64,000 nucleotides of DNA from Nonomuraea endophytica (GTDB lineage Bacteria > Actinomycetota > Actinomycetes > Streptosporangiales > Streptosporangiaceae): positions 558,001 to 622,000 of the forward strand of contig NZ_JACHIN010000001.1 of assembly GCF_014203235.1 (NCBI RefSeq), read 5' to 3'. Both the position numbers and the translations under genes were made by a program. The notes beneath the pieces are model-generated. The model searched no databases. It was given only the letters and a program-made list of their open reading frames with translations, and was not told where the DNA came from. Positions 27,999 through 37,209 of the stretch are shown here, one piece after another; positions within the stretch are counted from its first letter, which is position 1, and the number at the start of each line of letters is the position of its first letter.

Positions 27999-28909
27999 AA
28001 CTCGAGCTCTCCCAGGTCTCGCGCTGGTACGGCAACGTGGTGGCCGTCAACGACGTCACCATGACGATCGGGCCCGGCGTGACCGGCCTGCTCGGGCCCA
28101 ACGGCGCGGGCAAGTCGACGCTCCTGCACATGATGGCCGGGTTCCTGGGCCCGTCCGGAGGCAGCGTCACGCTCGACGGCACCAAGGTGTGGAAGAACCA
28201 TCGCATCTACCGCAACATCGGCCTCGTGCCCGAGCGCGAAGGCGTCTACGGCTTCCTCACCGGCTGGCAGTTCGTGCTGTCGGCCGCCAAGCTCCACGGC
28301 CTGTCCGACCCCATCAGCGCCGCCCAGAAGGCGCTGGCCACGGTCGAGATGGAAGGGCCCAAGGACCGCCGCGTCGAGACGTACTCCAAGGGCATGCGCC
28401 AGCGCGTCAAGGTCGCCGCCGCCCTCGTGCACGACCCCGAGGTGCTGCTGCTCGACGAGCCGTTCAACGGCATGGACCCGCGCCAGCGCATGCACCTGAT
28501 GGACCTCATCCGGGCCATGGGCACCGCAGGCAAGACCATCCTGTTCAGCTCGCACATCCTCGAAGAGGTCGAGCGGGTCGCCCAGCACATCGAGGTGCTC
28601 GTCGCCGGGCGCCACGCCGCCTCCGGCGACTTCCGGCAGATCCGCCGCCTGATGACCGACCGCCCGCACCTGTTCCGCATCAAGTCCAGCGACGACAGGA
28701 AGCTGGCCGCCGCGCTCATCGTGGACGCCTCCTCCGGAGGCGTCACGCTCGGCCCCGACGGCCTGGAGGTGCAGGCGGTGGAATTCCGCCGCTTCGCCTG
28801 GCTCCTGCCGCGCGTCGCCCGCGCCGAGGGCATCAACCTGCACCAGGTCTCCCCCGTCGACGAGGACCTGGAGAGCGTCTTCTCCTACCTGATCAACCGG
28901 AGCACCTGA
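27995..28909 (+). CDS. ABC transporter ATP-binding protein, second of locus
   Basis: A 304-residue ATPase. Walker A GPNGAGKST (residues 34-42), Q-loop region LVPEREGVYGFLTGWQFV, signature YSKGMRQRVKVAAALVHDP, Walker B VLLLDEPFNGMDPRQR and His in LFSSHILEEVERVAQH are clear. It is a paralogue of the ATPase at 26213, with a similar C-terminal extension. ATG 27995 lies in the ATGA overlap with the upstream permease stop. It precedes a second permease with a one-base overlap. Confidence 0.93.
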   Translation: MKLELSQVSRWYGNVVAVNDVTMTIGPGVTGLLGPNGAGKSTLLHMMAGFLGPSGGSVTLDGTKVWKNHRIYRNIGLVPEREGVYGFLTGWQFVLSAAKLHGLSDPISAAQKALATVEMEGPKDRRVETYSKGMRQRVKVAAALVHDPEVLLLDEPFNGMDPRQRMHLMDLIRAMGTAGKTILFSSHILEEVERVAQHIEVLVAGRHAASGDFRQIRRLMTDRPHLFRIKSSDDRKLAAALIVDASSGGVTLGPDGLEVQAVEFRRFAWLLPRVARAEGINLHQVSPVDEDLESVFSYLINRST

Positions 28910-29628
28910 TGAACACCGTGGTTGCCGGGATCACCTACCGCGCGCTGCTCGGCAGGCGGCGCATCCTGCTGCTGCTCCTGCTGCCGCTCGCGCTCATCGG
29001 CCTGGCCGTCCTGCTGCGCCTGACCGGCGGCGCCGACCAGCGCTCGGCCATCCTGCTCATGCAGAACTTCGCGATCGCCACCATGCTGCCGCTGCTCGGC
29101 CTGATCGCCGGCACCGGCGTCATCGCACCCGAGATCGACGACGGCACCATCATCCACCTGATGTCCAAGCCGATCTCCCGGCCGGTGATCGCCCAGACGA
29201 AGTTCCTGGTCGCCGCCTCCATGCTGGCCGTCTTCGCCGCCGTCCCCACCTACTTCGCCGCCTGGCTGCTGGTGCGCAACGAGGACGGCATCGCCTTCGG
29301 GTTCGCCCTGGGCTCCCTGCTCGGCGGCATCGCGTACGCGGCCCTGTTCCTGCTGCTCGGCGTCCTCACCCGCCACGCGGTCACGATCGGCGTCATCTAC
29401 GCGCTGATCTGGGAAGGCATGGTCGGCAGCTTCGTCAAGGGCGCCCAGAACTTCTCCATCCAGCAGTGGGCCCAGGCGATCGCCGACCAGATCTCCACCT
29501 CGGCGTTCATCGACCAGACCGCGGTGACGATCGGCTGGGCCATACCGGCCATCGTGATCGTCACGGTCGGCGCCGTCGTCTGGGCGGGGCTGCGGCTGCG
29601 CGCCTTCTCCCTCACCGGAGACGAGTGA
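28909..29628 (+). CDS. ABC-2 type transporter permease, second
   Basis: A 239-residue integral membrane protein with about six helices, including RILLLLLLPLALIGLAVLLR, MLPLLGLIAGTGVIAP and AIPAIVIVTVGAVVWAGLRL. EIDDGTIIHLMSKPISRPVI resembles the SKPISR region of NosY-type permeases. It starts in the TGATG overlap after the second ATPase. Four genes therefore form a two-ATPase, two-permease exporter set. Confidence 0.88.
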   Translation: MNTVVAGITYRALLGRRRILLLLLLPLALIGLAVLLRLTGGADQRSAILLMQNFAIATMLPLLGLIAGTGVIAPEIDDGTIIHLMSKPISRPVIAQTKFLVAASMLAVFAAVPTYFAAWLLVRNEDGIAFGFALGSLLGGIAYAALFLLLGVLTRHAVTIGVIYALIWEGMVGSFVKGAQNFSIQQWAQAIADQISTSAFIDQTAVTIGWAIPAIVIVTVGAVVWAGLRLRAFSLTGDE

Positions 29629-29641
29629 GACACTCCCCTGC

Positions 29642-29812
29642 GTGGGGACGGAGATCATCGTCGCGTTGATCGGCCTGGCCGGCGGTCTACTGACCGCCGG
29701 CCTCGGCTTCTACCAGTGGCGCAAGAGCCACCCGGGCGGGCCCAGGTGCGGGTCTATCCCGATGGGCGGGTGGAATGAGGAAAGGGGCACGGCGCCCGCC
29801 GTACCCCTTTGA
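29642..29812 (+). CDS. Possible small membrane protein (56 aa)
   Basis: A 56-codon frame from GTG 29642 to the TGA at 29810-29812. The first 24 residues (GTEIIVALIGLAGGLLTAGL) form one convincing transmembrane helix, followed by FYQWRKSHPGG. The stop codon is inside the terminator hairpin at 29781-29810, and the last 20 residues are low-quality. It could be a real small subunit of the ABC operon or a chance frame. Confidence 0.35.
   Translation: MGTEIIVALIGLAGGLLTAGLGFYQWRKSHPGGPRCGSIPMGGWNEERGTAPAVPL
29781..29810. terminator. Bidirectional terminator between the ABC operon and glmM
   Basis: AAAGGGGCACGGCG and CGCCGTACCCCTTT pair over 14 positions with one mismatch around a two-base loop. 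The A-tract and T-tract ends make it usable from both sides, as expected between convergent genes ending at 29628 (or 29812) and 29820. Confidence 0.8.
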
Positions 29813-29819
29813 AAAACCT

Positions 29820-31169
29820 CTACGAGCAGGACGTGCGGACCACGTCGGCCAGGCGGCCCGCGACCTGCGAGGCCTGGTCCTCCGACGAGGCCTCGACCAT
29901 GACCCGGATCATCGGCTCGGTGCCGCTCGGCCGGATGAGCACCCGGCCGGTCTCGCCCAGTTCGGCCTCTGCCGCGGCCACGGCGGCGACCAGTTCGGGC
30001 ACCGACGCCTTGCCCTTGTCGACGTCCTTGACGTTGATGAGGATCTGCGGCAGCGCCGTCATCGCCGAGGACAGCTCACGCAGCGTCTTGCCGGTCCGCG
30101 CGACCACCGACAGCAGGTGGAGCGAGGTCAGCAGGCCGTCACCGGTGGTGGCGTGGTCGAGCATGATGACGTGGCCCGACTGCTCACCGCCGAGGTTGTA
30201 GCCGTTGGCCTTCATGCGCTCGAGAACGTAGCGGTCGCCCACCGCGGTCTCGATCACGTTGATCCCGGCCTCGCGCATGGCCAGCTTGAAGCCGAGGTTC
30301 GACATCACGGTCGCCACCACGGTGTCGTTGGCCAGCGTGCCCTCGTCGTGCATCGCCCTGGCCAGCACCGCCATGATGCGGTCGCCGTCGACGATCGCAC
30401 CCGTGTGGTCGACCGCTAGGCAGCGGTCGGCGTCGCCGTCGTAGGCGACCCCGAGGTCGGCGCCGCGCGAGATGACCACCTGCTGGAGCTTGTCCAGGTG
30501 GGTCGAGCCGTAGCCGTTGTTGATGTTGAGCCCGTCGGGCCTGGCGCCGATCGCCTCCACCCGGGCGCCCGCGCGTACCAGCGCTTCCGGCGCCACCATG
30601 TGCGCCGCGCCGTGCGCGCAGTCGACCACCACGTTCAGCCCGTCAAGGCTGCCCTGGACGGTGGTCAGCAGGTGCGAGATGTAGCGGTCCGCCTCGCCGT
30701 AGGCGTCTCTGACCCGGCCTACGGCCGAGCCGACGGGCCGGTTCCACGCCTCACCGAGCCGCCGCTGGATCTCGTCCTCGACCGCGTCGGACAGCTTGAA
30801 GCCGCCCCTGGCCAGGAACTTGATGCCGTTGTCCGGCGCCGGGTTGTGCGAGGCCGACAACATCACGCCGATGTCGGCGCCGAGCGCGGCCGTGAGGTGG
30901 GCGACGGCCGGGGTGGGCAGCACGCCGAGGCGCAGCACATCCACTCCGGACGACGCGAGGCCGGCGACCACCGCGGCCTCCAGGAATTCACCTGAAGCCC
31001 GGGGGTCCCGGCCTACGACCGCGACAGGCCTCTTGTGGCCGGTCGCGGCGAACGCGCCCGCATCGCCGAGGACGTGAGCCGCCGCGACCGAAAGGTCCAT
31101 GGCGAGCTCGGCCGTGAGGTCGCGACCCGCGACCCCACGCACCCCGTCGGTGCCGAAAAGGCGCCCCAC
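29820..31169 (-). CDS. glmM: Phosphoglucosamine mutase GlmM
   Basis: Converts glucosamine-6-phosphate to glucosamine-1-phosphate for UDP-GlcNAc synthesis. The 449-residue protein begins [20 protein letters not shown], carries the phospho-Ser loop [16 protein letters not shown] (Ser107), the metal site [13 protein letters not shown] and the C-terminal [15 protein letters not shown]. It follows rpsI directly (one base between), the rplM-rpsI-glmM order common in actinobacteria. Confidence 0.98.
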   Translation of the reverse strand: MGRLFGTDGVRGVAGRDLTAELAMDLSVAAAHVLGDAGAFAATGHKRPVAVVGRDPRASGEFLEAAVVAGLASSGVDVLRLGVLPTPAVAHLTAALGADIGVMLSASHNPAPDNGIKFLARGGFKLSDAVEDEIQRRLGEAWNRPVGSAVGRVRDAYGEADRYISHLLTTVQGSLDGLNVVVDCAHGAAHMVAPEALVRAGARVEAIGARPDGLNINNGYGSTHLDKLQQVVISRGADLGVAYDGDADRCLAVDHTGAIVDGDRIMAVLARAMHDEGTLANDTVVATVMSNLGFKLAMREAGINVIETAVGDRYVLERMKANGYNLGGEQSGHVIMLDHATTGDGLLTSLHLLSVVARTGKTLRELSSAMTALPQILINVKDVDKGKASVPELVAAVAAAEAELGETGRVLIRPSGTEPMIRVMVEASSEDQASQVAGRLADVVRTSCS

Positions 31170-31694
31170 TTAGCGCTTGCTGTACTGCGGAGCCTTGCGG
31201 GCCTTCTTGAGGCCGTACTTCTTCCGTTCCGTGGCGCGCGCGTCACGGGTGAGGAAGCCGGCCTTCTTCAGCGGCGGGCGGTTGTTCTCCGGGTCCAGGG
31301 CGTTCAGCGCGCGGGACAGGCCCATGCGCAGAGCACCGGCCTGGCCGGTCACGCCGCCACCGTCGATGCGGGCGATGACGTCGAAGGCCTCCTCGGCACC
31401 GAGCACCACGAAGGGCTCGTTGACGATCTGCTGGTGGACCTTGTTCGGGAAGTAGGCATCCAGCGAACGACCGTTGATCGTCCACTTGCCGGTGCCGGGG
31501 ACGATGCGCACGCGGGCGATCGCCTCCTTGCGGCGGCCGGTGCCGTACGAGTTGCCCGTGGTGACGGGCTTACGCACGGGGGCGTCGGCGCTGGCGGCGG
31601 ATTCGGTGGTGTACTCGGACGGGAACTCCTCGGTGGAGAAGTCCTCCTGCTCGGCCTCGACGACGGCCGTCTCGACACCGGTGGGCTCAGCCAC
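31170..31694 (-). CDS. rpsI: 30S ribosomal protein S9
   Basis: S9 contacts P-site tRNA through its C-terminal tail, here [12 protein letters not shown]. Total length is 174 residues. The conserved domain starts around residue 50 ([20 protein letters not shown]) and shows [19 protein letters not shown]. The first 45 residues ([20 protein letters not shown] and on) form an acidic N-terminal extension, longer than in E. coli (130 aa) but usual in actinobacteria. It sits 26 bases after rplM. Confidence 0.97.
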   Translation of the reverse strand: MAEPTGVETAVVEAEQEDFSTEEFPSEYTTESAASADAPVRKPVTTGNSYGTGRRKEAIARVRIVPGTGKWTINGRSLDAYFPNKVHQQIVNEPFVVLGAEEAFDVIARIDGGGVTGQAGALRMGLSRALNALDPENNRPPLKKAGFLTRDARATERKKYGLKKARKAPQYSKR

Positions 31695-31720
31695 GGTTCT
31701 CCTCTAAATCTTTCGAACTA

Positions 31721-32164
31721 CTACTGGGCGATCTGGGTGATCTCGAACGGCACGGGCTGCTGGGCCTGGTGCGGGTGCTCGGAACCCGCGTAGACCTTGA
31801 GCTTCTTCGCCATCTTCCGGCCGAGGGAGTTCTTGGGGAGCATGCCCTTGACGGCCTTCTCGACCGCCCTGTCGGGGCGCTTCTCCATGAGCTCGCCGTA
31901 GGTCACGGAACGCAGACCGCCCGGGTAGCCCGAGTGGCGGTAAGCCTTCTTCTGCTCAAGCTTGTTACCGCTCAGCGCGATCTTCTCCGCGTTGATGACG
32001 ATGACGAAGTCACCGGTGTCGACGTGGTTGGCGAAGATCGGCTTGTGCTTGCCGCGGAGCAGGGTCGCGACGTGGCTGGCCAGCCGGCCCAGCACGACAT
32101 CGGTCGCGTCGATGACGTACCACTGACGTTCGACGTCAGCGGGCTTCGGTGAGTACGTGCGCAC
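31721..32164 (-). CDS. rplM: 50S ribosomal protein L13
   Basis: L13 is an early-binding 23S rRNA protein. The 147-residue form starts [20 protein letters not shown] and shows [19 protein letters not shown], then [22 protein letters not shown] and [15 protein letters not shown] 32164 gives the family length; in-frame sequence up to 32287 is unrelated. First gene of the rplM-rpsI-glmM run. Confidence 0.97.
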   Translation of the reverse strand: MRTYSPKPADVERQWYVIDATDVVLGRLASHVATLLRGKHKPIFANHVDTGDFVIVINAEKIALSGNKLEQKKAYRHSGYPGGLRSVTYGELMEKRPDRAVEKAVKGMLPKNSLGRKMAKKLKVYAGSEHPHQAQQPVPFEITQIAQ

Positions 32165-32475
32165 GGTCGTTAGCCTTATCTTGCTCGGCGTCTTCTTACC
32201 GCTGCCGGAATCGGTCAGCGCCTTTGTCGGTCGGTGCGGGCGCACGACAGCCCGGACCTTCCGTCTCCCTGCCTCAACAGGCTTCATGGGAGATGACGCC
32301 GGACGCGCCGCGCATCGGTCGCTCTGGACCTATGCACACAACGATTGACTAGGCTACCTCACTCCAAGAGCTACCGGTAACCAGCGCCGAGTCTACCCGA
32401 CACAGAACGGTTCTATTTCGTTTCCCGGCAATCCCTTCTTTACCACCACCGCTCATCCCTATCGTTGGCTCCGGC
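32165..32475. other. Divergent intergenic region between rplM and the CAP-domain gene
   Basis: About 310 bases with no supported gene; it is AT-richer around 32330-32440. It must contain the rplM promoter on the minus strand (a TAGCCT box is visible near 32350) and the start signals of the plus-strand CAP gene. No hairpin or repeat stands out. Confidence 0.5.
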
Positions 32476-33216
32476 ATGTGGCAGAGCATTCACACCCGGC
32501 TGACCCAGCGGACTTTCCGGCGCCGGAACCATCTGGGGGTGCTGGCGTGCCTCTCTGCCGCGGTCTTCGCCGGCGTGCTGATCGGCCGCCTGACCGACGC
32601 CGCGCCGCCGGCCGAGCAGCTCTACCTCAACGACAGCGTGCCGCCCGCGGCGGCGACAGCCGTACCGACGCCGAAGAAGCAGCAGTTCGCGGCCCCGATC
32701 CCGCGCGAGACCACCCCCTCGCAGCCGCACGGCCGCGCGACCGCCAAGCCGCTGCCCTCGCCGTCGAGCGAGATCTCCGGCTTCTTCCCGCAGGACCACC
32801 CCACGCAGATCCTCGGCGATCCCGTGGTACGGCTGGAGCCCGAGTTCGCCCGCCGCGTGGTCGTCCTCACCAACAGCGCCAGGGTCAAGAAGGGCTGCCG
32901 GCCGCTGCGCGTCGACACCCGCCTGACCCGGTCGGCCCGCGCCCACTCCAAGGAGATGGCCACCGAGGGCAAGCTCGACCACGTCTCGCCCGACGGTTCC
33001 TCGCCGTGGGAGCGGATGGAGCGCGCGGGCTACCGCCAGGGCGCCGCCGAGAACATCGGCAGCGGCTACACCACCCCCGACGAGGCGGTCAGCGGATGGC
33101 TGACCAACCGCTCCCACCGGGGCAACATCCTCAACTGCGACATCGTCGCCATCGGCGTCGGAGTCGCCAACGGGCCGACCGGCCTGTGGTGGACCCAGGA
33201 CTTCGGCTACCGCTGA
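32476..33216 (+). CDS. CAP/SCP-domain secreted or membrane-anchored protein
   Basis: A 246-residue protein with a hydrophobic N-terminal segment (GVLACLSAAVFAGVLIGRL, about residues 20-40) and a Pro/Ala linker to about residue 105. The CAP domain follows: VLTNSARVKKGCRPL, ARAHSKEMATEGKLDHVSPD, AENIGSGYTTPDEAVSGWL and HRGNILNCDIVAIGVGVA. Bacterial CAP proteins (YkwD-like) are surface proteins of mostly unknown role. Start ATG 32476. It is the first of three plus-strand genes for anchored proteins. Confidence 0.88.
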   Translation: MWQSIHTRLTQRTFRRRNHLGVLACLSAAVFAGVLIGRLTDAAPPAEQLYLNDSVPPAAATAVPTPKKQQFAAPIPRETTPSQPHGRATAKPLPSPSSEISGFFPQDHPTQILGDPVVRLEPEFARRVVVLTNSARVKKGCRPLRVDTRLTRSARAHSKEMATEGKLDHVSPDGSSPWERMERAGYRQGAAENIGSGYTTPDEAVSGWLTNRSHRGNILNCDIVAIGVGVANGPTGLWWTQDFGYR

Positions 33217-33233
33217 CGCGGTAATCTCCCGGC

Positions 33234-34049
33234 ATGGGTTTCCCCAAGAAGCGATCGACCGGCGGCGAAGACGAGGCCTCGGCCGCGACCGAGACCACAC
33301 GGCAGAGCACCATGTGGAGCCCCTACGACGAGGGACCGCGCTCCCGGGGGCCGCTGTGGTTCGCACTGGGCGGACTGGCCGTGCTCGGGCTGCTCGCCGG
33401 CGGCCTCGTCATCATGTGGAACACCAAGACTCCCGGCCAGGCCGAGACGGCGCGCCGTACCTCCGCGCCGCTGCCGTCGGCGCCGCCCGGCGAGTTCGGC
33501 TTCGCCGGCGACCGTAAGAACGATCCGGAGCCGCTGACGGTCAAGGAGCTCTTCGCCCAGAAGAAGTTCACGGTGGAGGGACGCTCCTACGAGATGACCA
33601 TCACCAAGACCGACAAGAAGTGCGGCGACGCCGCCAACGGCGAGAAGCTGGCCAAGGCCCTGAAGTCCGGCAAGTGCACCCAGGTGGTCCGCGCCAGCTT
33701 CCGCGACAAGGCCGGCAAGGTCATCGGCACCATCGGCGTCGCGAACCTCAACAACACCGCCTCCGCCAAGAAGGTCGCCGCCGCGGGCGGCAAGGACAAG
33801 CGCTCGGTGTACGTGAAGGCGCTGCCCGGCAAGGACGCGGTCACCAAGTACATCGGATCGGGCTCCGGCGCCGCCGAGATCTGGACCCACGGCCACTACG
33901 CGATCATGGTCTGGTTCCAGAACAAGGACGGCTCGGAACCGACCAAGAAGACCTCCAAGACTCTCGCCCAGGTGGCCGACGACATCGCGAAGGCGACCGC
34001 CTTCAAGGCCCTGGACGCCCGCTCCCTCAGCGGATACCCCGCGAACTGA
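33234..34049 (+). CDS. Membrane-anchored protein, paralogue A (C-x17-C domain)
   Basis: A 271-residue type II membrane protein. A charged cytoplasmic N-terminus (1-40) precedes a helix at 41-61 (LWFALGGLAVLGLLAGGLVI), a short Pro linker and an extracellular domain (about 98-260). The domain has two Cys (130 and 148) and the motifs EGRSYEMTITKT and YVKALPGKDAVTKYIG. The next gene carries the same domain. I know no named family. Start ATG 33234 is 17 bases after the CAP gene stop. Confidence 0.75.
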   Translation: MGFPKKRSTGGEDEASAATETTRQSTMWSPYDEGPRSRGPLWFALGGLAVLGLLAGGLVIMWNTKTPGQAETARRTSAPLPSAPPGEFGFAGDRKNDPEPLTVKELFAQKKFTVEGRSYEMTITKTDKKCGDAANGEKLAKALKSGKCTQVVRASFRDKAGKVIGTIGVANLNNTASAKKVAAAGGKDKRSVYVKALPGKDAVTKYIGSGSGAAEIWTHGHYAIMVWFQNKDGSEPTKKTSKTLAQVADDIAKATAFKALDARSLSGYPAN

Positions 34050-34151
34050 ATCCCCCACTGCACGCTTTTATCGGACAAATCAGGCGGTCGATCCGGCCGG
34101 GAACGCCCATACCGGCATGACGATCTCGACCTTCTCGCTAGGCTCCCTTAT

Positions 34152-36743
34152 ATGCGTGGCCAGGAACCCGGGTCCGAGCACGAGCGCGCCGAGACCGACA
34201 GCTCGGTCACTCCGGCGTCGACACCGCCGCCGAGCTTCGGCCAGCTCCTCTCACCCGCCGACGACCCAACAACCCCGCCCATCCTGTACGGCGACGCCGT
34301 AACGGAAGGTGGCGAAGGCGACCAACAGGAGACGGCGGAGCGCCTACCGTGGCCGAGTGCCGGCGGCGCCCCCATCCCCGTCTACCCAGGCCCACCCCCC
34401 AACCTCCCCGCCCCCGAACCCCCGTCGTGGCCCGACCCCCCCGGCACCACCAGACCGGCAACCGGCCGCCCCGTGCCTCTCGGCGACAACGGCGCCCTGC
34501 CCTTGCCCGGACATTCCGTTGACAGCGGAGCTCAGCCAGCAGCGGGCTTCCCCGGTGGCGGCGGCCCCCAGCACGGCCTGCCCGAGCACGGCCTGCCCGA
34601 CCACGGCCTGCCCGAGCACGCGTCACCCGAGTCCGCCTTGCCCGACGACGGTCAGACCAGGCACTGGCACCCCGGCCATCTCGGCCCGCCCTCCGACACG
34701 GGCCCGCACAGCGCCTCTGCCGACCCCGGCCCGCACGGGGCGCCCCAATACGGCGCAGCCCCTAACACCGGCCCGCACGGTGCGCCCACGTCCAGTGCGC
34801 CCACGTCCGGTGCGCCCACGTCCGGTGCGCCCGCATATGGCACCCCCGGTGGCGGCGGCCCCCAGCCCACGCCGACGGACGCGCTCGGGTATCCGCCGCC
34901 GCCCAGCCCCGCCCCGGACTCCGGCACCGCGGACACCAACCCGGCCAACCCCCTGCCCGGGCCGCCGCATGCCGACGTCCGGCCGTGGAACGTTGCGCCC
35001 CCGGCCCCGGAGCCCGTACCCACCGCCGACCTGCCCGAGCTGCCCGCCTTCCCGGGCGCGAAGCCGTGGGAGGTCCCCGGCGAGGAAGCCGAGTACGACT
35101 GGTTCGCCGACCCCGAGCCCGACGACCCCCAGCTCACAAGGACCTCCTGGCCCAAGCCGGAACTCCCGTCCGACACCCCGCCCCCCGGCGACCCCACCTG
35201 GGAACCCCCGCCCGGCTTCACCGCCGCCGCGGCGGGCATGCAGGTATGGCCGTCCCCGGTAACCGACTCGTCAGTGCCCCCATGGCCGGCGGCGACCGGC
35301 GAGCCCATCCCCGGCACCGACTACGACGCCCTGGAACCCCCAGCCCCGTGGCCGGGTACGCCCGCCGTACCCGCGAACCCCCAGGACGCCCAGCACTCCG
35401 GCCCAGCCCTCCAAAACAACCCACCCCAGCCCCCCGGACACCCAGGCGGCCCACCTCAGCCCGCTGGACACCAAAGCCCACCTCAGCCACCCGCACACCC
35501 GAGCACAGGACAGAACCAGCCGCCCGGACACCAGGGCGCGGGACCGAACCAGCCCCCCGGACACCCGGGCGCCGGTCCGAATCAGCCGTCCGATCCCGGT
35601 CTCACCCTCCCGGTGGCCCGCCAGGCCGAGCCCGGCGACATCCCGGTGTGGCCGATGAAGCAGTCCGACGACACCGGCCCGCACCAGCTGCCCGAGCTCC
35701 CCTTCCCGCCCGAGGTCTGGGGCCCGAAGCCCGCGCTCCCCGCCCCGAGGCAGCCCATGGCGCTGCCCCCGGCCGATTCGGACACCCCGCCCCACGGCAT
35801 CCCCGCCTTCCCCGGCCCCCGCCCTCCGGCGACGAACAACCCAGCACCCCAACAGCCACCAGTAGCCCCACCGCACAACTTCCAGCCACCGGCCCGCCAG
35901 GCCTTCGGCAACCAGCCCTTCGCCGGTCAGCAGGGTCAGACCCAGCCGGGCAGCCTGTTCACCCCGGGCGGCCCCGCCACACCCCCGCAACCAGGCCACC
36001 CCGGCCCCCAGCAACCACCGGCCAAGGGCAAGAAGGTCCTCCTGGCAGCACTGGGCGTACTGGTCCTGGCAGGCGTGGCAACCGGCGCGTTCTTCGCCTA
36101 CCGGTCGATCAACGGCTCCAAGCCCGCCGACGCCGCAGCCTCACAACCCCCCGCCACCACGCAACCCTCCACCACGGCGACCACCGACCCACCGGACGAC
36201 ACCGCAGGTGCCTCGGTCCTGAACTCCGAGCAGACCGACCCCAAAAAGCTCGCCCTCACCGAAGCCTTCCCCGCCAAGAAGATCAAGATCGGCGGCAGGT
36301 CGTTCACCAGGGTCAAGACCAGCATGGCCGAGAACTGCGAGAAGGTCGCCGCGGGCCCGTTCGCCGACGCGCTGCGCAAGCAGGACTGCAGCCGCGTCCT
36401 GCGCGCCACGTACGTCGACAGCAAGCGCCGCTACGCCGTCACCACCGGCCTCGCGGTCCTGCCCACGAAGGAGGCGGCGGTCGAAGCCGACCAGGCCAAG
36501 AACCTCAGCCGCAACCTCTGGTTCCGCGCCCTCCCCGGCTCGGCGGGCAGCGGCGGCGACCGCATCCACATCGCCGGCGGCTACGCGGCCGGCCTGGTCT
36601 GGGGCCGCTACATCGTCTTCAGCTACGCCACCTACGCCGACGGCCACACCCCGACAGAGAAGGAAACCGGCCTAGGCAAGATCAGCGGCGGCTTCCGCGA
36701 CCAAACCGCCAAGGTCCTGGAACGCCGAATAGCCGCCAGCTAA
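34152..36743 (+). CDS. Large Pro-rich membrane-anchored protein, paralogue B
   Basis: An 863-residue protein. Residues 1-620 are dominated by Pro, Gly and Gln with short repeats such as GLPEHGLPDHGLPEH and TSGAPTSGAPTSGAP, and are predicted disordered and cytoplasmic. A helix follows at about 628-650 (KVLLAALGVLVLAGVATGAF). The C-terminal 165 residues repeat the domain of the preceding gene: GGRSFTRVKTSMAENCEK (Cys729), Cys746, and WFRALPGSAGSG. So this is paralogue A with a huge N-terminal tail. Function unknown. Confidence 0.75.
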   Translation: MRGQEPGSEHERAETDSSVTPASTPPPSFGQLLSPADDPTTPPILYGDAVTEGGEGDQQETAERLPWPSAGGAPIPVYPGPPPNLPAPEPPSWPDPPGTTRPATGRPVPLGDNGALPLPGHSVDSGAQPAAGFPGGGGPQHGLPEHGLPDHGLPEHASPESALPDDGQTRHWHPGHLGPPSDTGPHSASADPGPHGAPQYGAAPNTGPHGAPTSSAPTSGAPTSGAPAYGTPGGGGPQPTPTDALGYPPPPSPAPDSGTADTNPANPLPGPPHADVRPWNVAPPAPEPVPTADLPELPAFPGAKPWEVPGEEAEYDWFADPEPDDPQLTRTSWPKPELPSDTPPPGDPTWEPPPGFTAAAAGMQVWPSPVTDSSVPPWPAATGEPIPGTDYDALEPPAPWPGTPAVPANPQDAQHSGPALQNNPPQPPGHPGGPPQPAGHQSPPQPPAHPSTGQNQPPGHQGAGPNQPPGHPGAGPNQPSDPGLTLPVARQAEPGDIPVWPMKQSDDTGPHQLPELPFPPEVWGPKPALPAPRQPMALPPADSDTPPHGIPAFPGPRPPATNNPAPQQPPVAPPHNFQPPARQAFGNQPFAGQQGQTQPGSLFTPGGPATPPQPGHPGPQQPPAKGKKVLLAALGVLVLAGVATGAFFAYRSINGSKPADAAASQPPATTQPSTTATTDPPDDTAGASVLNSEQTDPKKLALTEAFPAKKIKIGGRSFTRVKTSMAENCEKVAAGPFADALRKQDCSRVLRATYVDSKRRYAVTTGLAVLPTKEAAVEADQAKNLSRNLWFRALPGSAGSGGDRIHIAGGYAAGLVWGRYIVFSYATYADGHTPTEKETGLGKISGGFRDQTAKVLERRIAAS

Positions 36744-37209
36744 CCCAACCCCCTACCCGGGACAGACATCCCCGCTCGACGCCACGAGCGGGCAACCCAT
36801 GCCATCAAGAAGCACAACCTGCTCCGGCCGTGACTCTCGCCCGGAGCCGCAGGTGCGGGCAGGGAGCGCGCAGCTACGGGCGGGCCTCTCGCCTGGAGCC
36901 ACGGGTTCATGGGCAGCCAAGACCCGTCTGGGCCCGCAGCCGCCTCCGGACCGCCCTGGCCGGGACGACGCGTAGAGTGGGTGGGCAGCAGCCGTACCCC
37001 CAAAGTGGGTGCGGGCGCGGGCGGGGAGGCGCGGGCGGACGCGCGTCATGGTCAGAACACACGCACCGGCTGACGGCGTGCGTCGGTGTGGAGCCGCAGC
37101 AGACATGAGGGGCGCGGCGGGCATGGCCGCGCCAGCGGACGAGCGCGGGGCGCACGTCGGGCGGTAGGGCGCGGGGAGTCCGGCGGGTGCGAAGAGTGCG
37201 GTGGGGCGG
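36744..37209. other. Intergenic region between paralogue B and truA
   Basis: About 465 bases between convergent genes, with no supported reading frame. A terminator hairpin lies at 36771-36792. The remainder is GC-skewed with G-rich runs (GGGTGCGGGCGCGGGCGGGG near 37005) and no clear feature. I saw no tRNA. Confidence 0.5.
36771..36792 (+). terminator. Hairpin after paralogue B
   Basis: CCCGCTCG (36771-36778) and CGAGCGGG (36785-36792) form an 8-bp stem with a six-base loop, 28 bases past the stop codon. Confidence 0.65.

Noticed and set aside
34985..37108. A 707-codon plus-strand frame overlapping paralogue B
   Set aside because: It is a different frame of the Pro-rich gene and is Arg/Pro-rich junk; the annotated frame has a transmembrane helix and a paralogous domain.
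36793..37209. Possible tRNA or small RNA gene
   Set aside because: No cloverleaf-like complementarity, T-loop or anticodon stem was found by eye.
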